Positions 1-7,500 of a stretch of 35,633 bases of DNA are shown piece after piece. This DNA is from an uncultured Bacilli bacterium (GTDB lineage: Bacteria > Bacillota_I > Bacilli_A > RF39 > UBA660). The stretch covers positions 1-35,633 of the forward strand of contig CAKOLG010000013.1 of assembly GCA_934096175.1 (NCBI GenBank), in the 5' to 3' direction. Each line of letters starts with the position of its first letter. The stretch's first letter is position 1. The position numbers and the translations under genes were made by a program. The notes below the pieces were generated by a model. It saw nothing but the letters and a program-made list of their open reading frames with translations. It was not told the origin of the DNA and did not search any database.

Positions 1-570
1 ACGCAAAACTACGGCACCAGTTTGACACTCCCAACCCCAACACGAAGTGGTTATAACTTCCTTGGTTGGTATACGGCCACAAGTGGCGGAACCAAAAGAA
101 CATATACTACAATGCCAGCAGTGAGTGAAACCTTATATGCGCAGTGGGAAAAGGCAATTGACATAAAATTTAGCAACGGATATAGTTTTACGATTCCAGA
201 AACAACCAGCGGTGGAGCAAGTACTACTGTTACTCTGCCTGCTGGAGCTACAATTTATTACAATTTTCAAAATAAGTCTACTTATTCAGGTTCTGGCAGT
301 CTTACAATATATAAAGGAGCTAAGTATAATAGTAGTGATTTATCAAGTGCTACTTCAGTTAAAAGCACAAGTGCATCAGGAAATTATAGCTATACTACTG
401 CTGTTGAAGACACAATTTTTATTGTGGTATCAGGCGGAGGCCCAGGATATATTAGCTGTGCAGGGCGTGATAATCAAGGGAATTGTGTTGTAGCAAAAGG
501 ATATTTTAGCGCAACTTTTACAGTAACTAAAATAACTGACGCAAGTGGTAAAGAATATAGCTTTGAATAA
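1..570 (+). CDS. Secreted InlB B-repeat (Listeria-Bacteroides repeat) protein, 3' end only
   Basis: The reading frame is open from base 1, so the gene begins outside the window and only about 189 C-terminal codons are seen. The first TTG at position 22 is internal, not a start. Residues 1-44 of the visible part match the InlB B-repeat: a proline-rich entry, the YNFLGWYT core, a Gly-Gly turn, and the closing LYAQWEK. Such repeats occur in secreted or wall-bound adhesin-like proteins of Gram-positives. The remaining roughly 145 residues are Ser/Thr/Gly-rich and beta-strand-like and match nothing I recognise. There is no LPXTG signal or transmembrane anchor at the C-terminus, so the protein is either released or held by an upstream domain. 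A hairpin terminator follows 8 nt after the stop. Confidence 0.75.
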   Translation, partial: TQNYGTSLTLPTPTRSGYNFLGWYTATSGGTKRTYTTMPAVSETLYAQWEKAIDIKFSNGYSFTIPETTSGGASTTVTLPAGATIYYNFQNKSTYSGSGSLTIYKGAKYNSSDLSSATSVKSTSASGNYSYTTAVEDTIFIVVSGGGPGYISCAGRDNQGNCVVAKGYFSATFTVTKITDASGKEYSFE

Positions 571-578
571 TATTAACG

Positions 579-606
579 AGCATAAGATAAATTCTTATGC
601 TTTTTT
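579..606 (+). terminator. Intrinsic terminator of the InlB-repeat gene
   Basis: An 8-bp perfect stem, AGCATAAG (579-586) with CTTATGCT (594-601), is followed by a run of T. It lies 8 nt after the stop codon. Confidence 0.85.
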
Positions 607-690
607 AGTCAATTTATTACAAAAATATTTAAAAATAGTATATATTTTTTATTACATTCCATAATAATACTAGATAAAAGGAGAGTAGAT

Positions 691-1281
691 ATGAAAAAAA
701 ATAAATCTATATTTGCAATAATTTTGTTACTTACAGTCTTTCTAGTTGGTAGTACAATTGCTTATTTTACATCAACAGGAGTATTTTCAAATATCTTTAC
801 AACAGCACCATACCACGCTGAATTCCCTTTGGATGTCGAAGTATCTAGTAATTGGTTGCCAGGTGAAACAGAAGAAGCAATTGTAAATGTTAAAAACTCT
901 TCTTCATTAGCAACAGCAGGTCGTTTATCTTATACAGAACAGTGGACTGCAAATGACGGGACTACTTTATCAAATACACTTGGTGCCGAAAATGTCGCTC
1001 TCATAAATATGGTTAATAAAGATGAATGGATTAAAAAAGGTGATTATTATTACTATCAAAAAATTTTAAATTCTGGTGAAACTTCATCAAATTTTATTGA
1101 ATCAGTAACTTTAAACCCACTTTTAGAAAGTACATATACTTGTATAAAAACTAGCGAAAATACCACTTCCTGTACTTCCAGTGGAAATGGCTATGATAAC
1201 GCAACTTATAAAATAAACATAACAGTTGAATTACTTCAAGCAGATGCTGTAGAAGAAGTATGGAACACAACTATAGGATAG
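691..1281 (+). CDS. BsaA-like SipW-dependent biofilm matrix protein (copy 1)
   Basis: A 196-aa exported protein. It starts with a basic n-region and a hydrophobic segment (residues 8-22) ending in GSTIAYFT. That is the cleavage context typical of TasA/CalY/BsaA-type substrates of the unusual signal peptidase SipW. The body has the conserved blocks of the BsaA family: an early NWLPG, a YTEQW strand, a DEW...YYYY block around residues 110-125, a GETSSNFIESV strand, and a C-terminal GNGYDNATYKI strand. Members of this family are secreted subunits of matrix fibres or the cell surface; that role is from family knowledge. The start is fixed by AAAGGAGAG 7 nt upstream. The next gene, 15 nt downstream, is a paralogue, so the two are probably co-transcribed. 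No sipW gene lies in this window. Confidence 0.75.
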   Translation: MKKNKSIFAIILLLTVFLVGSTIAYFTSTGVFSNIFTTAPYHAEFPLDVEVSSNWLPGETEEAIVNVKNSSSLATAGRLSYTEQWTANDGTTLSNTLGAENVALINMVNKDEWIKKGDYYYYQKILNSGETSSNFIESVTLNPLLESTYTCIKTSENTTSCTSSGNGYDNATYKINITVELLQADAVEEVWNTTIG

Positions 1282-1296
1282 AAAGAAGGAGTCAAA

Positions 1297-1971
1297 ATGG
1301 AAAATCAAAAATATGAAAATTCTAATAAACAAAATAACACACATCAAATTAATGAACATCATCAAATAGAAAAAAATAATCGTAGTGTTATTGCAATAAT
1401 AATTCTTTTACTAGTATTTGGTATAATCGGTGTTACCCTCGCTTATTTTAGCAGCCAACAAACATATAGTAATGTTTTTAAAACCAAACCTTATAGCACT
1501 GAATTTACTGAAAATTTTACAAGCCCAGATAATTGGGTACCAGGAACAACTACCCCAAAAACAGTAACTGTCAAAAATACAGGTGAAGTAGAAGTCGCAG
1601 TACGTGTTTCTTATACTGAAGGATGGACATCAGCTAATGGCGCAACTTTAGATGGCTTACAAGAAGACCAAAAAGCTGCAATAATTAATTTAAGTAATAC
1701 TGATGACTGGAAATACGATAATGGATATTATTATTACAATAAAACTTTATTGGCAAATGAATCAACGAATTCTTTTATAGAGTCTGTTACATTTAATGAA
1801 AATATTGAAGCAGATTTTACATGCACAGAACAAGATGGTTCAAAAGTTTGTACATCTACAGGTAACGGCTATGATGGTGCAACTTATAAGCTAACTATAA
1901 AAGTCGAAACAATCCAAGCAGACGCATACAAAACAGCCTGGAATACAAATGTTGTCATAACAAACAGTTAA
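1297..1971 (+). CDS. BsaA-like SipW-dependent biofilm matrix protein (copy 2)
   Basis: A 224-aa paralogue of the preceding gene that matches the BsaA family even better: NWVPGTTTPKTVTVKNTG near residues 80-97, VRVSYTEGW, a KAAIINL strand, DDWKYDNGYYYYNKTL, a SFIESV strand, and GNGYDGATYKL near the end. It differs from copy 1 by an extra hydrophilic N-terminal tail of about 30 residues (rich in Asn, Gln, His) ahead of the signal anchor (about 31-48, ending in TLAYFSS). AGAAGGAG lies just upstream of the ATG and supports this long form. The two genes probably arose by tandem duplication and may supply two subunits of one extracellular assembly. A terminator hairpin begins at the stop codon. Confidence 0.78.
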   Translation: MENQKYENSNKQNNTHQINEHHQIEKNNRSVIAIIILLLVFGIIGVTLAYFSSQQTYSNVFKTKPYSTEFTENFTSPDNWVPGTTTPKTVTVKNTGEVEVAVRVSYTEGWTSANGATLDGLQEDQKAAIINLSNTDDWKYDNGYYYYNKTLLANESTNSFIESVTFNENIEADFTCTEQDGSKVCTSTGNGYDGATYKLTIKVETIQADAYKTAWNTNVVITNS

Positions 1972-1992
1972 ATCTCTTAAAGAGATTTTTTT
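1971..1992 (+). terminator. Intrinsic terminator of the BsaA-like pair
   Basis: AATCTCT (1971-1977) pairs with AGAGATT (1981-1987) around a 3-nt loop and runs into a T tract. It directly abuts the TAA of copy 2. Confidence 0.8.
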
Positions 1993-2028
1993 ATTTGTCA
2001 AAATAATTGTCAAAAAAGATTAAATATA

Positions 2029-2056
2029 TTGAAAATAATATTATTTGTAATAAAAT
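2029..2056 (+). promoter_or_regulatory. Possible promoter for hydrolase-murF-ddl
   Basis: TTGAAA (2029-2034), a 16-nt spacer and TAAAAT (2051-2056) lie about 50 nt before the hydrolase start. The region is extremely AT-rich, so other pairings are possible. Confidence 0.35.
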
Positions 2057-2105
2057 ATATGTTATAAGCAAATAGATTGTTTCATATAATTAATAAGGTG
2101 ATATC

Positions 2106-2834
2106 ATGTATAAGTATAAAGGAAAAAATATAAATTATAAAGATTATGGCAATAAAGAAAGCCAAGCTTTGGTTTACTTACATGGTTGGGGACAAAATAT
2201 TCAAATGATGGAGCCAATTGCTAATCCTTTTAGTAAAACTAATCGCCTAATTATTTTAGATTTACCAGGCTTTGGCCAATCAGAAGAACCATCTTATGCA
2301 TGGACCTTAGATGATTATGTTGAAATGTTACATAATTTATTAGAAAGTTTAAATATAAAAGAACCTATTTTAATTGGCCACTCTTTTGGTGGCAAAATAA
2401 GTTTATTATATGCTTCAAAATATCAAGTTAAGAAATTAGTACTACTCTCAAGTCCATATAAAGTAAAAATAACTAAACAATCATTTAAAGTAAAAATATT
2501 AAAAAAAATGAATAAAATTCCTATTTTAAAAAATGTTGCAAATTTAGTTAAAAAGCATATTGGTTCAACAGACTATCGAAATGCTTCGCCATTAATGAGA
2601 GACGTTTTAGTCAAACACGTAAATACTGATCTTACTGAACAAGCCTCATCAATCAAATGCCCTACATTTATTATATGGGGTTCCAATGATCAAGAAGTAC
2701 CAGTATCAGATGCCTATGAATTAGAAAAAATAATCAACAACTCTGGTTTAAGTGTTTACGAAGGTTGCACACATTATGCATATCTTGAACGACTTAATCA
2801 AACAAACTCCATACTAAAAACATTTATTAAATAA
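2106..2834 (+). CDS. Alpha/beta hydrolase
   Basis: A 242-aa alpha/beta-hydrolase-fold protein of normal length, with no signal peptide, so probably cytoplasmic. The HGWGQ oxyanion-loop region is at residues 26-30, the nucleophile elbow GHSFGG places Ser93, Asp195 sits in WGSNDQ, and His223 in GCTHYAYLE completes the triad. Its substrate cannot be told from the sequence; this family covers esterases, peptidases and C-C hydrolases. The start has GGTG 5 nt upstream. The next gene, a MurF-type ligase, begins 11 nt after the stop, with ddl overlapping behind it. The three therefore look like one unit, which suggests, without proving, a link to cell-wall precursor metabolism. Confidence 0.85.
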   Translation: MYKYKGKNINYKDYGNKESQALVYLHGWGQNIQMMEPIANPFSKTNRLIILDLPGFGQSEEPSYAWTLDDYVEMLHNLLESLNIKEPILIGHSFGGKISLLYASKYQVKKLVLLSSPYKVKITKQSFKVKILKKMNKIPILKNVANLVKKHIGSTDYRNASPLMRDVLVKHVNTDLTEQASSIKCPTFIIWGSNDQEVPVSDAYELEKIINNSGLSVYEGCTHYAYLERLNQTNSILKTFIK

Positions 2835-2845
2835 AGGAAGTGCCT

Positions 2846-4462
2846 ATGAAAACAATATTTACAATTAGTTTAATAACTTACTTAATTCATATATTACTAA
2901 TAAGCCCAAAATTTTTACATATGTTACAACAAAACAGATATAATAGGGGATATCGTTATATAAAATGGATTATCAAAAATTATAAAGATAATTTTTTAAA
3001 TTTAAATTTAATTTTCTTTATATTTATTCTAACTGGCTTTTCAGAAAAACTAAATAATATAACTCCTTATATATTTATTATAATATGTTTATTTTTAACC
3101 TATATTTCTTTTCAAAAAAGAAAAAAAGAACAAGCTAAATTACCTTTAAAATATACTGCACGAATTAAAAGAATTATTTTAACCCAAACTATTTTTTACT
3201 TAATACCGATAATAATTTTCTTTATAATATTTAATACAAAATACTTAAGCATTTACTACTTAATTTTGGGATTATTATCTTACTTTAATTGTTTAATTCT
3301 AATTTTAATTAACTTTATTAATCGTCCATTAGAATATTTAGTAGGTCAACATTTTCGCAAAAGTGCTATAGCAAAACTTAACAGTATGACTAATATGGAA
3401 GTTATAGGCGTTACAGGTAGTTACGGTAAAACTAGTACAAAAAATATTTTATATGATATTCTTAATGTAAACTTTAATGTATTTAAAACACCAGCTAACT
3501 ATAATACACCATTTGGCTTAATGATCACAATTAACGAATATCTAGATCAATACAATGATTATTTTATTGCTGAAATGGGGGCTTGTAAAAAAGGAGAGAT
3601 TAAAGAGCTTTGTGATTTAGTACATCCTAAATATGGAATTATAACTCGCATTGGGCTTGCTCATTTAGAAACATTTGGTAGCGAAGAAATAATTCAAAGC
3701 ACAAAGTTTGAACTTATAGAATCTTTACCAAGTGATGGCCTAGGGATATTAAATGGTGATGATGAAAAGCAATTAAATTATCGTATAAAAAATGACTGCC
3801 AAATCCGTTGGATAGGAATTGATAATCATAACGTTGATTGTTATGCTAAAGATCTTGAACTAACTTATAAAGGAACAAAATTTAAAGTTAAATTTAAAGA
3901 TGATAAAAAAGAATATGACTTTGAAACAAAACTTTTAGGTCGTAATAATATCTATAATATACTAGGTGGTATAACTCTAGGAAAATATTTAGGAATGAAA
4001 ATTGAAGACTTACAAAAAGCTGTTAAAAGAATAGAACCTATTGAACATCGTTTATCAATGACAAAATATTATGATATCAACATTATAGACGATGCTTATA
4101 ATTCAAATCCGATGGGTTGTAAAATGGCGTTAGAAGTTTTAAATATGATGCCAGGTAAACACGTAATTGTAACACCAGGAATGATTGAAGTTGGTGTTAA
4201 AGAATACGAAGTTAATAAAGAATTTGGTCGTCAGATTGCCGACAACACAGATGAAGTAATTTTAATAGGCGAGGAAAAAACAAAGCCTATTTATGAAGGA
4301 TTAATTGAAAAAAAATATCCTAAAGATAAAATACATATTTTAAACGATGTAATGGACGCTTTTCCTTTAATGTTAAAATTGAAAGAATCTAGCACATATG
4401 TGTTATTAGAAAATGATTTACCAGATTCATTTAATGAAAAAATAAGGAGTGATAAAAAATGA
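2846..4462 (+). CDS. murF: MurF-type Mur ligase with N-terminal membrane domain
   Basis: A 538-aa ATP-dependent ligase, probably UDP-MurNAc-tripeptide:D-Ala-D-Ala ligase, which adds the dipeptide made by the Ddl enzyme encoded next. Residues 1-165 carry about five hydrophobic segments in place of the usual soluble MurF substrate-binding domain. The central domain begins near residue 183 with the P-loop GVTGSYGKTS (188-197), followed by TPANYNTPFG and a FIAEMGA strand. The C-terminal domain has an EHRLS motif and DDAYNSNP. ATG at 2846 is chosen because GGAAG ends 5 nt upstream; a GTG at 2840 lies inside that site. It ends in TGA overlapping the ddl start (ATGA). The alternative is another Mur-ligase relative, but the partnership with ddl supports MurF. 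Confidence 0.8.
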   Translation: MKTIFTISLITYLIHILLISPKFLHMLQQNRYNRGYRYIKWIIKNYKDNFLNLNLIFFIFILTGFSEKLNNITPYIFIIICLFLTYISFQKRKKEQAKLPLKYTARIKRIILTQTIFYLIPIIIFFIIFNTKYLSIYYLILGLLSYFNCLILILINFINRPLEYLVGQHFRKSAIAKLNSMTNMEVIGVTGSYGKTSTKNILYDILNVNFNVFKTPANYNTPFGLMITINEYLDQYNDYFIAEMGACKKGEIKELCDLVHPKYGIITRIGLAHLETFGSEEIIQSTKFELIESLPSDGLGILNGDDEKQLNYRIKNDCQIRWIGIDNHNVDCYAKDLELTYKGTKFKVKFKDDKKEYDFETKLLGRNNIYNILGGITLGKYLGMKIEDLQKAVKRIEPIEHRLSMTKYYDINIIDDAYNSNPMGCKMALEVLNMMPGKHVIVTPGMIEVGVKEYEVNKEFGRQIADNTDEVILIGEEKTKPIYEGLIEKKYPKDKIHILNDVMDAFPLMLKLKESSTYVLLENDLPDSFNEKIRSDKK

Positions 4463-5646
4463 TAAAAGTTGGAATTATATATGGTGGAGAATCAGTAGAA
4501 CATGAGGTTAGTATAATAACTGCAGTTCAAGCAATGAATTACTTAGATTCAAAAAAATATCAAGCTGTACCTATTTATATAAGCAAAGATCGTAACTGGT
4601 ATACAGGTGAGTGCTTAAAAGATATGGCTACATATAAAAAATTAGAAGAAATACCTTTAGTAGCTAAAGAAGTAACGTTAACTAAAAAAGATAATGAATT
4701 TATTTTACAAAAAAAACGCGGACTATTTTCTGGAATTGTTGACACAATTGATATTGCTTTCCCAATCGTTCATGGAAAAGGTGTTGAAGATGGATCTTTA
4801 GCAGGCTACCTTGAAACTCTAGGTATTCCTTATGTTGGCCCTTCAATACTTGGTGCAGCTGTAGGCCAAGACAAGGTAGTTCAAAAACAAATTATGGCAG
4901 CAAGCAATATCCCAGTAGTTGACTACGTTTGGTTTTTTGACTATGAGTACTTAAACGACGAAGAAACTATTTTAAAAAAGATAAAAAAACTTGGCTATCC
5001 AGTAATTGTTAAACCAGCAAGACTTGGCAGTAGTGTAGGAATCAACGTAGTAAAACGAGAAGCTGATATAAAAGATGCTCTTGAAGAAGCTATTAAATAT
5101 GACGAAAAAATTGTTGTAGAAGCAATGGTTAAAAATCTACTTGAAGTTGATTGCGCTGTAGTTGGTACTCCAGAAAATATGGAATGTTCTTTAATTGGTG
5201 AAATGTTGACTTCAAACGACTTCTTAACTTTTGAAGATAAATATCTGGCAAATGGTGGTAAAAAATCAGCTAAAACGTCTGGAAAAATATCTAATAGTGG
5301 CTTTAAAATCCCTGCAGAATTAGACAAAGATCTTGAAGAACAAGTATATAATTATTCAAAAGAAGCCTTTAAATGTTTGAACTTGAGTGGCGTAACTAGA
5401 TTTGACTTTTTGATTGATAAAAAAGATAAAAAAGTTTATGTTAATGAACCAAACACGATACCTGGTTGTTTAGCATTCTTCTTCTTTACTCCAAAAGGAA
5501 AAAAATATAATAAACTACTAGATGAATTGATTACAAGAGCTATCAAAAAATATAAAGATTCTAAAAAGAAAGTAACTAGTTTTGAATCTAACGTTTTAAG
5601 TACATTTGATGGTGCTAAAGGTGCTAAAGGAAAAATGCAAATGTAA
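4459..5646 (+). CDS. ddl: D-alanine--D-alanine ligase
   Basis: A 395-aa ATP-grasp ligase that joins two D-Ala for peptidoglycan and supplies the preceding MurF-type enzyme. The N-terminal VGIIYGGESVEHEVSI motif, the HGKGVEDG block, the ATP-grasp lysine region VIVKPARLGSSVGI (about 183-196) and the metal-binding RFDF...NEPN near 329-332 are all visible. Lys261-Tyr262 in the omega loop is the arrangement of D-Ala-D-Ala ligases rather than the D-Ala-D-Lac type. It is somewhat longer than typical Ddl (about 305-360 aa). Two oddities: NEPNTIPG has Pro where Val or Ile is usual, and an AFFFFTP stretch follows. The start codon overlaps the murF stop. A strong terminator follows. Confidence 0.87.
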   Translation: MIKVGIIYGGESVEHEVSIITAVQAMNYLDSKKYQAVPIYISKDRNWYTGECLKDMATYKKLEEIPLVAKEVTLTKKDNEFILQKKRGLFSGIVDTIDIAFPIVHGKGVEDGSLAGYLETLGIPYVGPSILGAAVGQDKVVQKQIMAASNIPVVDYVWFFDYEYLNDEETILKKIKKLGYPVIVKPARLGSSVGINVVKREADIKDALEEAIKYDEKIVVEAMVKNLLEVDCAVVGTPENMECSLIGEMLTSNDFLTFEDKYLANGGKKSAKTSGKISNSGFKIPAELDKDLEEQVYNYSKEAFKCLNLSGVTRFDFLIDKKDKKVYVNEPNTIPGCLAFFFFTPKGKKYNKLLDELITRAIKKYKDSKKKVTSFESNVLSTFDGAKGAKGKMQM

Positions 5647-5650
5647 TCCA

Positions 5651-5677
5651 AAAGAACTCAAAAGAGTTCTTTTTTTG
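5651..5677 (+). terminator. Intrinsic terminator of the hydrolase-murF-ddl unit
   Basis: AAAGAACTC (5651-5659) pairs perfectly with GAGTTCTTT (5664-5672) around a 4-nt loop and is followed by T residues. Confidence 0.9.
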
Positions 5678-5741
5678 TCAATTAATTTAATAAATTATTG
5701 ACGTAAATTTACAATAAAAAAATTTGATTAAAGAAAAAACA

Positions 5742-5770
5742 TTTACAAATATTTCCAAATAAAGTATTAT
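5742..5770 (+). promoter_or_regulatory. Sigma-A promoter of the mraZ operon
   Basis: TTTACA (5742-5747), a 17-nt spacer and TATTAT (5765-5770) predict a transcription start near 5777. That is just ahead of the MraZ operator repeats and about 42 nt before the mraZ start. Confidence 0.75.
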
Positions 5771-5780
5771 TGTTATAGAC

Positions 5781-5805
5781 AGTGGTACATTGTGGAGGAA
5801 AGTGG
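5781..5805 (+). promoter_or_regulatory. MraZ operator: three GTGG repeats at 10-bp spacing
   Basis: AGTGG (5781-5785), TGTGG (5791-5795) and AGTGG (5801-5805) recur at exactly 10 bp, one helical turn, immediately downstream of the predicted transcription start. MraZ proteins are known to bind short G-rich direct repeats in their own upstream region. The placement here fits self-repression of the whole operon by blocking initiation or early elongation. The third repeat runs into GGGG and lies about 13 nt from the start codon, so binding may also mask the ribosome site. Confidence 0.72.
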
Positions 5806-5818
5806 GGGACTTTGAAAA

Positions 5819-6265
5819 ATGTTTATGGGCGAATATCATCATAACATTGATGAAAAAGGACGACTTATAATTCCTGCCAAGTTTCGTAATGAACTTGGAA
5901 CGAACTTCATAGTAACTCGTGGTTTAGAAAAATGTCTCTACGTATATTCTGAATCAGAGTGGAATAATATAGTTGCCAAATTAAAAACTCTACCTTTTAC
6001 CAAAAAAGACGTCCGCATCTTTATCAGATCCTTCTTTTCTGGTGCCACTGAATGTGAATTTGACCGTCAAGGTCGAATGAACATTACCTCCCCATTGGTT
6101 AGTTACGCCGATATAACAAAAGAATGTGTTGTTATCGGCGCAAATGACCGAATTGAAATATGGTCAAAAGATAATTGGGATAACTTCTTTGCTGAAAATC
6201 AAGATAAAGTAGAAGATATTGCCGAAAATTTATTTAATGGAAGTGTTTTAGATGAAACATTATAG
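5819..6265 (+). CDS. mraZ: Transcriptional regulator MraZ
   Basis: A 148-aa protein (family about 140-150) of the MraZ/SpoVT-AbrB fold, with two tandem half-domains. The first carries MFMGEYHHNIDEKGRLIIPAKFR at the start, the second DRQGRMNITSPL near residues 81-92. MraZ forms a ring-shaped oligomer that binds repeats upstream of its own operon and regulates the division and wall cluster. Three such repeats lie in its leader. The ATG at 5819 gives the usual MFMGEY start. Its last 14 nt overlap rsmH, indicating translational coupling. Confidence 0.96.
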   Translation: MFMGEYHHNIDEKGRLIIPAKFRNELGTNFIVTRGLEKCLYVYSESEWNNIVAKLKTLPFTKKDVRIFIRSFFSGATECEFDRQGRMNITSPLVSYADITKECVVIGANDRIEIWSKDNWDNFFAENQDKVEDIAENLFNGSVLDETL

Positions 6266-7175
6266 TGTTATGCTAAAAGAAGCGATTGATGGCTTAAATA
6301 TCCAAGAAGATGGTATCTATGTTGATGCAACACTTGGCTATGGTGGCCATAGTAGCAAAATTTTAAGCAAATTAAAAAAAGGCCATTTATATTCATTTGA
6401 CCAAGATGAAGAAGCAATTTTAGATTCGACTTCTAGATTAACCAAAATAGGGGATAATTTTACAATCATAAAAAGCAACTTTGTAAACATGAAAGAAAAA
6501 TTAAATGAACTTGGTGTTACAAAAGTTGATGGTATATTATTTGACTTAGGACTATCAAGCCCCCAAATCGATAATGCAAATAGAGGTTTTACTTTTATGA
6601 CTGATGCGCCTTTAGACATGCGCATGGACACATCCAGTGAACTTACAGCATCCGCAGTTATTAATAGTTACAGTATTGAAGAATTAAGCAACATTTTCTA
6701 TCTTTACGGTGAAGAAAAAATGTCAAAAGTAATTGCCAAAAAAATAGTTTCTCATCGAACTGAAAAACCAATTAAATCGACAAAGGAATTAGTTAATATA
6801 ATTGAAGAAAGCGTTGGAGCAAAATATTTTAATAAATTTCATCCAGAAAGACAAATTTTTCAAGCTATTAGAATAGAAGTAAACAGTGAATTGACTGTTT
6901 TAAAAGAAGTTTTACCTGATGCTATTGATTTACTAAAACCTAATGGTCGAATTGCCGTAATAACATTTCACTCACTTGAAGACCGTATAGTAAAACAAAT
7001 ATTCAAAAAAAATAGTGAAATAGATGATCTAGTTAAAGGACTACCACAAATACCAAAAGAGTACATGCCAAAGATAAAATTAGTCAACAAAAAGCCTATT
7101 TTACCTAGTACCGAAGAATTAAAAGAAAATTCTCGTAGTAAAAGTGCCAAATTACGCATAGTTGAAAGGATATGA
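6252..7175 (+). CDS. rsmH: 16S rRNA (cytosine1402-N4)-methyltransferase RsmH
   Basis: A 307-aa SAM-dependent enzyme (formerly MraW) that methylates N4 of C1402 in the ribosomal P site. It is of full family length. Typical blocks are the N-terminal HYSVMLKEAI, the SAM loop VDATLGYGGHS (about 24-34), FDLGLSSPQID, the RGFTF segment followed by PLDMRMD, and the C-terminal ITFHSLEDRIVK. Second gene of the mraZ operon, overlapping mraZ by 14 nt. It ends in TGA, which supports the standard genetic code. The next start is 4 nt on. Confidence 0.96.
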   Translation: MKHYSVMLKEAIDGLNIQEDGIYVDATLGYGGHSSKILSKLKKGHLYSFDQDEEAILDSTSRLTKIGDNFTIIKSNFVNMKEKLNELGVTKVDGILFDLGLSSPQIDNANRGFTFMTDAPLDMRMDTSSELTASAVINSYSIEELSNIFYLYGEEKMSKVIAKKIVSHRTEKPIKSTKELVNIIEESVGAKYFNKFHPERQIFQAIRIEVNSELTVLKEVLPDAIDLLKPNGRIAVITFHSLEDRIVKQIFKKNSEIDDLVKGLPQIPKEYMPKIKLVNKKPILPSTEELKENSRSKSAKLRIVERI

Positions 7176-7179
7176 CAAT

Positions 7180-7482
7180 ATGTTAACTAAAAAAAAGAAT
7201 TTAAAATCTAAAAAATCAAAAATTGAAATGACAATATGGGGTATAATTGCATTAGTTTTACTTGCAATACCTGTTTGCAACGTTTATACTAAAGCTATAC
7301 TATCAGAAAGTAATATAGATTTAGAAAAAGTTAAAGCGGATATAAAAACTCAAGAAAAAGTTAATGATAGTTTAAAAATGGAAATTAGCGAACTAGCATC
7401 TTTAGATAAAATCCAAGTAGTAGCTTCAGAAAACGGGTTATCATATCAAAACAACAATATAAAGGTAGTTACAAACGAATAG
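7180..7482 (+). CDS. ftsL: FtsL-like septum protein
   Basis: A 100-aa bitopic membrane protein: a Lys-rich cytoplasmic tail (1-19), one transmembrane segment (about 22-41), and an extracellular region with a short coiled coil (heptad-like Leu/Ile, about 50-85). That is the size, topology and position of FtsL, between rsmH and the class B PBP. FtsL sequences diverge strongly, so the call rests on context and architecture. By family knowledge it would pair with a DivIC-type partner and activate septal wall synthesis. ATG at 7180 is chosen over an in-frame TTG at 7162 because AAAGGA ends 9 nt before it and the TTG lies inside rsmH. Confidence 0.75.
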   Translation: MLTKKKNLKSKKSKIEMTIWGIIALVLLAIPVCNVYTKAILSESNIDLEKVKADIKTQEKVNDSLKMEISELASLDKIQVVASENGLSYQNNNIKVVTNE

Positions 7483-7500
7483 CATAAGGAGTAATTGCAT

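Noticed and set aside
4995..5327. Minus-strand 110-aa frame inside ddl
   Set aside because: Shadow of ddl in another frame; no ribosome site and no recognisable protein.
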